A stretch of DNA of 64,000 nt from Flammula alnicola (taxonomy: Eukaryota; Basidiomycota; Agaricomycetes; Agaricales; Strophariaceae): contig JADNRV010000011.1 in NCBI GenBank assembly GCA_015499995.1, positions 310,001 through 374,000 of the forward strand. The letters run 5' to 3'. The notes under the pieces are model-generated. The model did no database searches. It saw only the letters and a program-made list of their open reading frames with translations, and had not been told where the DNA came from. The position numbers were made by a program, and so were the translations under genes. Below are positions 10,398-21,636 of the stretch, piece by piece. Every line of letters starts with the position of its first letter. Positions within the stretch are counted from its first letter, which is position 1.

Positions 10398-13300
10398 ATG
10401 GCATCCTCGTCCACTTCGTCATTATGGGCACACGTCGCCAGGTCCTGCGCGTCTACGCGTCCTCGTGCCATGTCTACCACGTCTACTTCACCAGCGGTAC
10501 GGGGAAGAATTGCCCCTACCATCCTCCGCCGCTCGTTCGTCATGTCTGCGTTGACCAGAAGCGGTCAGTCTCTTTTCTTCTCCCAATTTCTTTCTGTTTC
10601 TTTTTGTTTTTTTTGAGTCATTTTATTGTCCGCTGAGGCGAAGCCTTATGTTGGACATGTCTGTTGTGTACCCTACTCCTCTGGCCCCTAGTGCCATTTC
10701 CACCCTATTTTCCCGACTATCCCTTGCATCCTTTGGGGCACACCCCGAGTGCTCGCTCCCCATTGGACCCAACACGGAAACACTGTTTAGGGACACGTCG
10801 TTCTAGGACCATGTGGTGGTGTAGTGTACCTTGTTGGCTGTGTTCAGATTGCTTTGCGTTTGTTCTCTTGTGCGTTCTCCCAACTTTACCCAATTTCTCA
10901 TTCTTTCTCTAAATATCAGCCCTCCCACGTCGTCTCTTCCTATCTGAGATGTTCCTGGCACGCAACATCTCCTCAGCAGCAGCAACGGCGCGCATACCAC
11001 CCGATGTCCTCGACGTTTTCGCCGCTCCCTCAAAAGACCCATCCAGCACGATCGAGTCAATATCCGAAGCCGAGGAAGACGCCGAACGTTCGTCCACGCC
11101 TGCAGCCAAAGACCCCGCGACACACTTCCACACCCTCCGCGAGAAGCTGCACAACAACACCCTAAAAGCCATAACTGAGCACCCGTTCCAGCACACGCAC
11201 ATGTCCGCCGTCCAAGCGCGCATCTTTCCCCTACTCCCTCACCTCGCCGAGCCGCATGACGCCCCCTCCTCCACCTCCGACCGGCCCCGCGACCTGCTCG
11301 TCAAAGCCAAAACGGGCACAGGCAAAACCATGGCCTTCCTCGTGCCCGCCATCGAAGCGCGGCTCAAGACCATCGACGCACACGTTGCCCAGGCGCAGGT
11401 CGACTCCGGCATCCCCGCCGAGCGCTGGTCCGCAGCTGACTCTGCCCGTGCGGCAAGGCAGTTCGCCGAGGCCCACGTCGGGGCGCTGATTTTGAGCCCG
11501 ACAAGGGAGTTGGCGACGCAGATCGCGGTGGAGGCGCAGAATCTGACGACGCATCATAAGGGGTTCCAGGTGCAGGTGTTGCTTGGGGGCGAGAGCAAGC
11601 CGAGGCAGGTTAGGGAGTGGGCGCGGGGCAGGAAGGACGTGGTGGTCGCCACCCCTGGACGATTGATGGACCTGTTGGATTCGGAGCCTCAGTTTGCAAG
11701 GGCGTTGGCTGGGACGAAGATGGTGAGTTTCTTCATTTCTAGTGATCCGGGCACGGGTACCCATTGCGGGCCGCAAATCTGCACCGAACGCAAATCGGTG
11801 CAGAAATGAGTGAGCTATGCAACCCCGAATGGCCATTTCCTGATTTGGATGTACCTATGGCCGCCGCGGCATCAGATTTTGAGCTTTGTGCCCAAAACTT
11901 GCTGGGGGCATAGCTCTGCAAGTTCTGCAGTGTTTTGCCTAAAAAAGTTGCCCCATGTTCGCATTTTGCAGGGCTACATGGCTATTTACGGCTAACCCGT
12001 GCCCATCCATATTCCTCGCTTTGCATAGATTTAACATGCTAACGACTTCCACAGCTCATCCTCGACGAAGCTGATACACTGCTGGACATGGGCTTCCAGG
12101 ACGCCATCAAGACAATCTCGGACCGGCTGCCCCGCTCACCCGAGCGCCAAACGTTCCTGTTCAGCGCGACCGTATCCAAGCCTATCCAGAGCATCGCATC
12201 CAAGCTGCTGCACCCGAAGCATCTTTTCGTCAACTGCGTCCCGGACACCGACACTGCCACGCACGCGCACATCCCGCAATACACCACCACCCTCAAAAGC
12301 GGAGCCGAGGCATTCCCGCACCTCCTCCGGCTGATCATCCACGACCAGCTGTTATGCAAGAAGGACGGCAGGAAGAGCAAAGTGATCGTGTTTTTCAGCA
12401 CGACGAAAATGACGCAGCTGTTCGCGGACTTCCTCGCGGAGGCGGCGTCGACTCGGGGCGGGGCAGGGCAGCCTGCGATATTCCCGTTCGTGGGGCGGGA
12501 CACGCGCACGTACGAGATGCACGCGAAGCGCGACATGTCACGGCGCATTGCCGTGTCCAATGCATTCCGCAATGACGTGTCGCCTTCTACCGCGTCTGTG
12601 CTCATTACGTCTGACGTGTCGGCGCGTGGGGTGGACTACCCCGGGGTGACGCGCGTCATACAGATGGGCGTGCCGCCGTCGGCGGATATGTATGTGCACC
12701 GGGTGGGCCGCACGGGAAGAGGTGGGGACAAGGCGGGGCAGGGCCGGGGCGATTTGGTGGTCATGGAGTGGGAGGAGCCGTTTGTGCGGCGTATCGCGAA
12801 GGAGGTGGGGTGGAGCGACTGGAAAAAGCCGACGTCGGGACCTCAAGCGCGAGTGCGCACAGATGATCGAGGCGCTGGACGAGCGCGACCGGAAACGATA
12901 CGGGCAGGCGAACCTGGAGGCCGTCGACGCGTGGGCCGAGGCGCTGACGCACAGAGTCGGACGGCCGGGGTACGTCGCCCCTGGGTCGTCGGTGAAGACG
13001 CCTCGCCGTACCAGGCCAGCGCCCCGGCGTCGGAGATCATCTCCTCGACCTTCGTCGCGCAGCTCGGGTTCTACGTCGGCCGCGCGGGCACCACCGGCAT
13101 CTCCTCGGCGCGCGTGCTGGAGGGCCTGCAGGCGTACTTCCAGGCGATGTGTGCGCTGCCCGCCCGCTGACGATGTCCGGAAGATGGCGGAGCTCGTTGG
13201 GGGTGCGGGTGGTGGGCGGGGCGGGGATGGCGGGTATAGGAAGCGCGAGGGGGGCAGGTTTGGGTATACGTCGTCCAGGGGCGGGCGGGGGTATGAGGCG

Positions 13301-13838
13301 TATGAGGGCGGGTCGTCGGGGTGGTAGGGGCGGGTATGGCGCGCGCGACCGTGATGGGGGATATGGTGCGTCGCGCAGTCGCGGGGGTGGGTATGGTGCG
13401 TCGAGTAGTCGCGGGGAGTATGGAGGAGCATCGAGCGCCCGCGGTGGTCGCGAGCGTGATACCAGCTACGGCGGCAGTTCGTTCAGCTCAGGCCGCCGTG
13501 GTGGCTCCAGCTCTGGATACGGAGACTCCTCGCGCTCGAGCTACGGCGGCACCTCCTCGCGCGGGTCGTATGGCGACACCGGCCGCTCATCCTCCTCCTA
13601 TGGTGCTTCTTCTGGTTCGGGAAGTGGAAGCAGCCGGTACAACGCGCTCGTGAGGGAGTCCTCGTCCTCCGGTCGGTCGGGCGGGTTCGGTTCGACGTCG
13701 CGTGCGTCTGGGGGGCTTGATTGGAAGAGCCGGTTGGGTCGGAGAGGACACAACCGGCGAGGGAGAGGAAGGGCTGGGTCGATGATGATTATTAGTCGTG
13801 CTGGTGGGAGGTCCCTGAGGTGTAGGAGCTGGGGTTGA
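10398..13838 (+). CDS. DEAD-box RNA helicase, mitochondrial Mss116-like, with Gly/Ser-rich tail
   Basis: This is an ATP-dependent RNA helicase, by similarity acting in mitochondrial intron splicing or RNA metabolism. Exon 1 is 10398-10563, exon 2 is 10920-11722, and exon 3 starts at 12055. The N-terminus is rich in Ser, Arg and Thr with almost no acidic residues, like a mitochondrial presequence. Motifs: AKTGTGKT (I), SPTRELATQI (Ia), TPGRLMD (Ib), LDEAD (II, at the start of exon 3), FSAT (III), ITSDVSARGVDYPGVTRVIQ (V) and HRVGRTGRGG (VI). After about 12835 the frame switches several times (near 12840, 13000, 13150 and 13325). The conserved C-terminal region continues through LKRECAQMIEALDERDRKRY and SASEII-like APASEIISSTFVAQLGF, then a long RGG/SYG-type low-complexity tail to about 13838. 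The frame switches in this GC-rich part probably reflect base-count errors; the exact C-terminus is uncertain. Confidence 0.8.
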
Positions 13839-14504
13839 GAGGCGTTGGTAGATGGGCTTTTGGAGCTGTTGATAATTAATTAGTACTACACATATGCACG
13901 GGCTTACGATAGATTGACATACTTACTTACTTACATGCTTACTTCCTTGCACTTTATACGCAGCACATTATGTATTTACTTACATGCACACTTCATTTTT
14001 TTTTGGTTTCCTTTGGTTTCGTTTACTTATTTACATACTTACTTAGTAGAACACTATACTCGCATCGATATCATCACCACTCCGCAATGCTTTACTTATA
14101 AATCGCAACTCGGGAAACCGAGATTTATTTAAACGAGACTACATCGGCCTAGGGGCCATAATATTCTAATCAACGCAGTAAATGTTCCGCAAATCATGAA
14201 AATCCTTCTATTTCTCAAACAGCTGCTCCAAAACCATGACTTTCCTACCTTTCTATTGCAATCTTAGTCTATTGCACGACAAGCTCACAGGCTGCCGACG
14301 CGGCAACACAGCCACTCCCTTGACCAGATGCCGAGGACAAGCCGGACCGATAAATTTGCATGACGCTTCACTGACTCGCCCTGTCGCGTCCTTTTGTCCT
14401 TTTTTCTCCTCGCCTCTCTCTCTACGGACGGACACCCCCACCCACTAGACAAAGGGGAATCCCGATAGACTAGAAAGAAGAACAAGAAGAAGAAGGAGCG
14501 CACA
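13839..14504. other. intergenic region between helicase and CTP synthase
   Basis: No gene is supported. It contains an imperfect TTAC-type microsatellite (13915-14050) and the CTP synthase promoter. The last 40 bases before the CTP synthase ATG are purine-rich (AGAAG repeats). Confidence 0.5.
13915..14050. repeat. imperfect (CTTA)n microsatellite
   Basis: CTTA/TTAC units recur in blocks (ACTTACTTACTTACATGCTT at the start, and again near 13980 and 14030-14045), separated by unrelated bases. It is a degenerate simple repeat downstream of the helicase gene. Confidence 0.7.
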
Positions 14505-17500
14505 ATGACGAAATACATCTTGGTCTCGGGTGGTGTGGTCAGTGGTATTGGGAAGGGTGTAATTGGTGCGTTGGATCTGATTTGAGAGGGTCTATACATA
14601 CTTATAATGAATCCTATGTCCATGTGCAACATCCACTTCGTTATCTTGTTCATGCTTTTACTATGAACATCCATCAGCTTCATCGACTGGGCTGCTCCTC
14701 AAAACCACGGGTCTCAAAGTGACTGCTATCAAGATCGACCCGTATATGAACATCGATGCAGGAACGATGCGACCCACAGAGCATGGTAAGTGTCGATCAT
14801 CGAAACCAAAACCAAAAAAAAACAACTCAACCACTAACCCCACGTCCCACTGCCCTTAGGCGAAGTCTACGTCCTCAACGATGGCGGCGAAGTCGACCTC
14901 GACCTCGGTAACTACGAGCGATACCTCAATGTCACTCTCAGCCGCGATAACAACATCACCACGGGGAAGATATATAGGGAGGTCATCGAGAAGGAGGTGT
15001 GTCTTGTGTTTGCTTTTTCGTGTCGTTGTTTTGCCTTTTGTATTTCGGTCGATGAGGTGGGACTTGGGTCGAAATGTTAGGTTTGTGGATGAGGAGGGTG
15101 TGTTTGGGTGTTCGATGTTGGGTTTTTTTTGGAGTTGGAGGATACGAGGATGGATGGAGAATGACAGATCGCAGGATGCGATGTACTTCCCATCGTTGCG
15201 AATCGACGCGATCGCGATCTCCTTCCCATCCCTTTGCTCTCATATAGCCTCGCTTTACGCAAACATTTCTTTCATCCCTTCCTGTCCTATCCTTTCCTAC
15301 CCTTTCCGTTTATTCATCTTTCATCCTCATCGCGCATTTTATATATGACATCACTGACATTCGTAACAGCGAAAAGGCGAATACCTGGGCAAGACCGTGC
15401 AGGTGCGTTTCTCCTTTCTCTCTGCTTGTCGCTGAATCTGACGCGTCTTTCCCCACTATCGATTTCTGTTTATGTTCTCTATTCCTTTATTCTATTCCGC
15501 GGCCCGATGTCTGGTATCTAATATTCGATCTTCATGAATTGCGTCTTTTTCTTCCTATTCGAATCGCACTCCAACTCCCAAACCAACGCAAACGTAATGG
15601 ATACACCCATACTCTATAACCAAACCGAAACCACCCCCGAAATCAAAACCAAAACCAAAATGCAAAAAACACACATAGATCGTCCCACACATAACCAACG
15701 CGATCCAGGACTGGATCGAGCGCGTGTCCAAGATCCCCGTGGACGAGTCGGGCGAGGAGCCCGACGTGTGCATCGTCGAGGTCCGTCTCTCTTCCTTCCT
15801 CCCATTCTCCTTTCCTGACCTCATTCATCCCCATCCTCTACCCCGTCCCCTTCACCCCATCCCCTTCTTCTCTTCTCTAAACCGCCTCTTTCCCAACCCT
15901 CCCTACAACCTTAACCTTATACCCTCCCTATAACCCTAAACCCTCCCTACAAACAAACAGCTCGGAGGCACAGTCGGCGACATCGAGTCCGCGCCCTTCG
16001 TCGAAGCCATGCGGCAGTTCCAGTTCCGCGTCGGCCCCAAGAACTTTGCGCTCGTGCACGTGAGCCTGGTGCCGGACATGCACGGGGAGCAGAAGACGAA
16101 GCCGACGCAGACGACGGTGCATTGTTTGAGGGGGTTGGGGCTGTTGCCTGATTTGGTGAGGTTTTTTTTTGTTTGGGTTTTCTTTTGGGCAGCTCGGAGG
16201 GGGTTTTTTTTTGGAAAGGAAGGGGTTGAGGGGATGGAGGAGTTGGAGGCGGTTTTTGGAAAGCAGTTCGCATTTGACTGCCTTTTTTTGGAGGCGTTGA
16301 TAGGCCTGGCTTGGATTGGAGGCTTTGGAGCCTTGGAGTACTTGTTCGATTGCGCAGATTTGATTTATGTGATGAGAGTCGTTGGAGGCTGGAGGTTCGG
16401 CTACGTGTTGGATTTGGTTTTGACGGGACCCTGGCTGGTCAAGATGTGGTTGTTTTGGTTTTGGTTCGGTTCATTGAGTTGGAGGTTGGTTGGTTGGAGT
16501 GGACGTTACAACTTCGAATTCTGCAGGAGGTTCGTTGGTTGTTGGGTTTGAGGGATTTTCGTCGGCAGAATATTACTCGTCCTTATCTTCTCTTTCTCTA
16601 TCTTCCCTTCCCTCGCCGTTAACACCAAAAACGAAACTAACACTCCTCACCCACCTACAGATCGCCTGCCGCCTCCTCGGCCCACAACCCCTTAACCCCA
16701 GCACGAAAGACAAGATCTCAATGTTCTGCCACGTCTCTTCCGAGCAGGTCGTGGGCGTGCACGATGTGTCGTCAGTGTACCACGTCCCATTATTGTTGCA
16801 GGCGCAGGGAATTGTCGAGTTTTTGACGAGACGGTTGGGGCTGGATGAGCTGCAGAGGGGTACGCCTGCGGTGAATGGGGTTAATGGGACGCCGGTCAGC
16901 ATTAATGGGGTGGGTGATGGTGTGCCGACGGTGGATGTGGCGAAGGTATGGGAGGAGAGGAGGAGGAAGGGTAGAGAGCTTGGGAAGAGGTGGCGTGATT
17001 TGACGACTGGGTGAGTTTTCTTGTTGCTTCTTTTTTGTCTCTTTACTTTGTCCGCTGCTTCGTGTCATCGAAGATGAACATCAAACTACAAAATCAGAAT
17101 GCTAATATTAATTTAATCTAATCTTCCAGCCAAGAACGTTTGTTCGACCAAGTGAGCATCGCGCTCGTCGGCAAGTACACGGACCTCAAGGACTCGTACA
17201 TGTCCGTCACCAAGGCGCTCGAGCATTCCGCGTTTAGGGTGCACAGGAAATTGACTATCCAGGTGCGTGTTCAGTTTGTAGGCTCTGTATAACTGACGGA
17301 CTTGTATCGTGATTCCGATGATAGTGGGTCGAGTCATCCGACCTCGAACCGGAGACGCAGGAGTCGAATCCGGCAAAATACCACGACGCGTGGAGGGCCG
17401 TCGTCGGCGCGGGGGGCATCCTCGTCCCAGGCGGCTTCGGACACCGCGGCACGGAGGGCATGATGCTCGCCATCAAGTACGCGCGGGAGCAGAAGGTGCC

Positions 17501-18343
17501 GTTCTTGGGCATTTGTCTCGGGTTCCAGCTCGCTGTTATCGAGTGGGCGCGGAACGTCCTCGAGATACATGGTACGTTTGCCTATACCCTTTTACCGGTC
17601 TATACCTCACACCAACTGACCACAGATGCAACCTCGGCCGAGTTCGTGCCTACCGCCGCGCACCCGCTGATCGTGTTCATGCCTGAGATCTCCAAGACTC
17701 ACATGGGCGGGACGATGCGGCTCGGGCTGCGCCCCACCGTGTTTGGGCCGAAGACGGAGGAGTGGTCGCTCGCAAGGAAGCTATATGGCGGCGCGGGCAC
17801 GATCTGGGAACGCCATCGCCACAGGTACGAGGTGAACCCGTCGTATGTGGAGCGTCTCGTGGAGAGCGGGATGGTGTTTGCAGGGAAAGACGAGAAGGGC
17901 GAGCGGATGCAGGTTTGTGAGCTGCGAGGTGCGTTGGCCTTGTTTTTTTTTTTGGCTTTTGTGTTTCCTTTGTATCTTGTGATTTGGATTTGGGGTCGAT
18001 TGTGGGTGTTGGCTTGGCTGACGGGTTTATCGTTGACTGTTATAGATCATCCTTTCTTCCTTGGCCTTCAGGCCCATCCTGAATTTTGCACGCGGCCTCT
18101 GAACCCTTCGCCGCCGTTCCTGGGGTTCGTCGCCGCTGCATGCGGTGCCTCGGTCCTCGAGGAGCAAGTTGAGGTCCAGCTCAAAACTACCGTCCCCCGC
18201 ACCCGCAGGCGTCGATGGTCAGCGAGGCCGCGCTGAAGAGCGCTTCGGATGCGGCGATTGAGGTGCATGCGGTCAATGGCTTAGATGTGGACCCGGAGAG
18301 CAGGCACATGAAGGTCGTGCAGGCTATCAATGATGATGCATAG
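14505..18343 (+). CDS. URA7: CTP synthase (UTP + glutamine to CTP)
   Basis: It catalyses the last step of de novo CTP synthesis, amination of UTP using glutamine and ATP; family members can form cytosolic filaments. Exons: 14505-14565, 14678-14785, 14860-14996, 15370-15402, 15679-15780, 15961-16155, 16661-17010, 17130-17262, 17325-17571, 17626-17928 and 18046-18343; about 655 residues. Synthetase half: [63 protein letters not shown]. Glutaminase half: GGFGHRG, the nucleophile region FLGICLGFQ with the catalytic Cys, and LQAHPEF with the catalytic His-x-Glu. All phases agree except in the last exon: one base seems missing in a C-run near 18190, so the real tail is read in the frame ending VVQAINDDA at 18343. 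Introns are unusually long (up to 505 nt). The symbol follows the yeast ortholog and is by homology only. Confidence 0.95.
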
Positions 18344-19069
18344 TGCGGGGGGCGTGGTGGCTGCAGGCGTGCATACTGCGTGGAGGCAGGACAAAAATTG
18401 ACTTGATGGCTTGGTCAAGTCAAACCGTGGAACAGGAACGGATAGCAAGAGAAGAGCAAGGGGGTGGCGCGTGGGCATTGATTTTCGTGTTGTGCTTTGA
18501 TCTTCCTTTTTCTGTGCTTTTAATCATTTTCGGTGTGCGTTCTATATACAGTACGTCAACTACATGAACTATACTTTAGATATTGTGGAACGAATTGAAT
18601 GACCCCCCTTCTTGCGTACAGAGGGCGCTACAAAATTAGCAAATCGACTACTGGTCCTATATACATTTTCTTGTATACCCTATAATAAATAAAATAAGAC
18701 TTTCCGCTGGGAGCGTTGGCGAGGCAGTGCCCGATATCATACTAAGTATCAGATCTCAGAGGTTAATATGACGACAGCTCATATATGCATACCTGTTGAG
18801 TATCTGTATCTCGCAGCGCTTCTTTTACTCTCGGACTATGCATACTCTTAATATACTAATCTAGGTGAAATATATCATCAAAAAGGAAGGGAGACATACA
18901 TGCCATAAAGCTTGCCGTATGAAACTGTCCAAGAATATCTAAATACGGAGAAATATTCAAGTATTATGGTTTCGTGCATCCACCGATTGCGCCTAGGTGT
19001 CAGGTAAGTATGACGACGCAGGGACTTCGTTCCCATCCCCATCCACCACTGTCCAGTTAACCTGCACAT
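18344..19069. other. intergenic region between convergent genes
   Basis: CTP synthase (+) and the F-box gene (-) converge here. I see AT-rich 3'UTR-like sequence and short open frames, and nothing recognisable. Confidence 0.45.
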
Positions 19070-20456
19070 TCATCTTCTCGCATTGTCGCGAAACCATTCC
19101 AGATCGTCCTTCTCCAGAGCTGGACATGTCCCATGTACGTTTAGGCATTTCAATTGCATGACATCGTCACTGGCGAAAAGTCACTGGCAGAAAGGTCGTT
19201 TCGGGCACTGATGAGACGGCGCATGGCACGTGGAGTGAAATTAAGGCAATCAAAAATGCCGAGGGTCGTCATGAATGGAGCGTCAAATCCAGCGTCGCTG
19301 TCTCCGCATAGCCAATCTAGAGTTCATCGTTAAATAAGGGACAGGACGACACTATGAGCTCGCGGCCTGTCCACGCCGAGAGGACGTTGTATAAACTGTC
19401 ATCTGTCGCTGAATGGATGTGTGGAGGAGGGACATTTTGCAATATCAGGAAAGGGCTGGGAAGGGCGGAGAAATAGGAGGAATAGAACAATGAGAGAAGG
19501 TATAGTCCGCAAAGCATTCGACGACGGTAAAGAATTGGGCAATGAAACCTCTTGAAACGTTGTCGAAACCAAGCCCCTCGCATCGAGTGATGGGTCGATG
19601 CGTTGTTCGTTGTGGATGATATGAGAGAGACACGTGTTTGAAGTCAATTGTGGTAGGTCGTCGAATCTGGAGAGAAAATCCATAAATGTGGTGAAGGTAT
19701 GTCTGTTGTCACGATTCTTTTTGAATTGAATACGAGAGATGCAAAGAGGCAGGTCGTAGCTCCGTGATCCAGTCACGGCCTAGTCGGCATAACTCCAAAA
19801 ATGCAAGACCGGTCAAGGAAATTTGCTTTGGATTTGGAATTTTATATGTCTCCGTAATGGGTGCCTCGAGTTCGGTACTGTTTCCATTTTCAAAGTCGGG
19901 CTCCAGGTCATCCACGTGGCAGTCGAGTTTCAGCTCTTGAGCAACGGAGCGTTCCGTGTGAATACGATGGTGGAGATGGCAGGGAGGAGGCATACGTGAC
20001 ATCGAAAATAATTGTGCGGCAGCGAATAATCTCGGGTTGGAGGCGAGAGACGATTGACCCTACCCGACTATTTTCGTGCGCCTTTGTCACCGGGTCCTCG
20101 TTCGCATTGTTGGCACTGGAGAACACGAATACATCGATAGGGAGGTATGAAGACCACGAAAAGGCATCCAAGAATGGCGTAGGGTCATTCGCCACGTCGA
20201 AAATGATGCGCCTCCAGTACTGTGGTGGTCGTATGACGATGTCATGCCACAGCATGCAAACCGACGAAATATTATAAGGGAATAAGGCCGGATGTCGGAA
20301 GTTGCGTTCGCTCCATTCCGGCATCTCCGGGGCTGTAGCGTCTAGGGGTTTCGCTGCAGTAGATGTGCGGGGAGGTGGGATCCGAGAGGAAGAATCATAA
20401 ACACATTCAAAGATGATTGATAGAAGCTCGACAGACAGGTCGTTCAGCAACGCCAT
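19070..20456 (-). pseudogene. F-box/LRR-like protein gene with several frame breaks
   Basis: The start at 20456 gives MALLNDLSVELLSIIFECVY, the F-box pattern of basidiomycete substrate adaptors of SCF ubiquitin ligases. It is followed by VCMLWHDIVI and PQYWRRIIFDV, the usual sequence around the end of the F-box. The leucine-rich part continues in other frames: RSVAQELKLDCHVDDLEP (from about 19950), FFTVVECFADYTF (near 19510), SLYNVLSAWTGRELIVSSCP (near 19390), MTTLGIFDCLNFTPRAMRRL (near 19240), and QLKCLNVHGTCP before the stop at 19070-19072. At least three frame changes lack introns. F-box genes of this kind often decay, but conserved single-copy genes here show the same type of break, so error and pseudogenisation cannot be separated. 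The substrate is unknown. Confidence 0.6.
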
Positions 20457-21636
20457 TGCTATTCTGACCGAGTCTGACCGAGTAGTGCCCCTCTCAGTTA
20501 CACTGGTGTCGAAAGACCCACGATATGCAACGTTGAACGTTGAATAGAGTATGTCGTTTAACTTTTAAGTTTGAAGTTACTTATCTTTGCAGACTTATCT
20601 TTGTAAATTTAAGGGCCCAGGTCAGGGCCCTTGCCTGTTATGGTATGCCGCGATCATGCCGTTGATCGGTGATGGCCGTGCACGTGATGTGACTGATCCC
20701 ACCACGCGCATTTGGCCTTTGCCCGCACATTTGGTGGGTTTTCCCCATTCGAGGCACCTGGGAACCCTCGTTCGCGTCGAGGAATCCGCGTTCGGTGGTC
20801 GCGTAGCCCCACGTTTCGGGGTTTTACCGTTTTGGCAGGCGCGCGTGCGCGCGTGCTGCTCCTTGCCCTCGCCGTCTGCCCTCGAGGAGAGCACCTGCCA
20901 TCCCCTCCCTCGCATAAAATAGTAGTAGGTTAGATGTAATTTAGATGTAACTCAAGCTTAAATTTATGAATATGAAGCCTCCGAGGGCAAATTGTGAGTG
21001 CTACATATGAATTTAAGGATTCCGAGCCCAAATTTAAGGAAAGTAGGAATTAAGCTTAAATTCCTTAAATTCCTTAAATTGGGCTGGTTCAAATCTTAAA
21101 TTGAGCTGGCGGAACACGGAACGGAGACTCGGAAAAGCCAGCCCGCTGCCTACGGCGTCTGGATTTTGCGTTGTACGTACTGGATTGATCAATTTGGACC
21201 CTGGTCGCGAACTGGCGTGCCCCTCCTCTGACATTACGCAATCACCTTCTCCTGTTGCCGCTGTTGCCCACCTGCTCAACCCCAGTGTTTTTTCTCGCTG
21301 CGCGGCTATTTGCTCCCTTCCACTTTTTTTTTGTTTTTTTTGTTAGCTTACTATGCATTTTTTACTATACAAAGCAATAAATTTCATCTCGGCCTGCGAA
21401 AAATTTTCATCTCGGCCTGCGGCCTCATTTCCACGTATTCTATGGACTTCACTGCATATTGCGTGTGATAACAACCCCGGAGGCCCGGCACCCAGACTTA
21501 GTGATGAACCTCTTTAGGTGCGTACGACCCTTGCGACCCTTTGTCACGCTGTCAGATCGCGCATCTCAAATTTAGCGCGGCTGACAGCCGTGTTAAATCC
21601 ACGGTAAATTCAAGCGAATAAACAGACTTAATGAAA
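20457..21636. other. intergenic, compositionally patchy region
   Basis: No gene is supported. It contains a GC-rich half with an alternating purine/pyrimidine run (about 20837-20855, GCGCGCGTGCGCGCGTGC), an AT-rich palindromic half (listed separately), and a short direct repeat of TTTCATCTCGGCCTGCG near 21385 and 21407. It abuts the left copy of the inverted duplication. Confidence 0.5.
21024..21085. repeat. AT-rich imperfect palindrome
   Basis: The left arm starts GAGCCCAAATTTAAGGAA and the right arm ends TTCCTTAAATTGGGCT, with TAAGCTTA near the centre. Copies of CTTAAATT recur around it (about 20955-21105). It resembles a MITE-like or origin-like AT palindrome; no function is shown. Confidence 0.6.

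Noticed and set aside
10808..10820. GGTGGTGTAGTG in helicase intron 1, resembling the end of the intron element at 32751-33800
   Set aside because: I found no matching opposite end or target duplication nearby; probably chance.
12538..13431. 297-codon minus-strand open frame across the helicase 3' part
   Set aside because: Pro/Arg/His-rich composition typical of the antisense of a GC-rich gene; the plus strand carries clear helicase motifs.
15890..15957. Telomere-like CCCTAAACCCT motifs
   Set aside because: Only a few degenerate units within a CTP synthase intron; C-rich intron sequence rather than an interstitial telomere.
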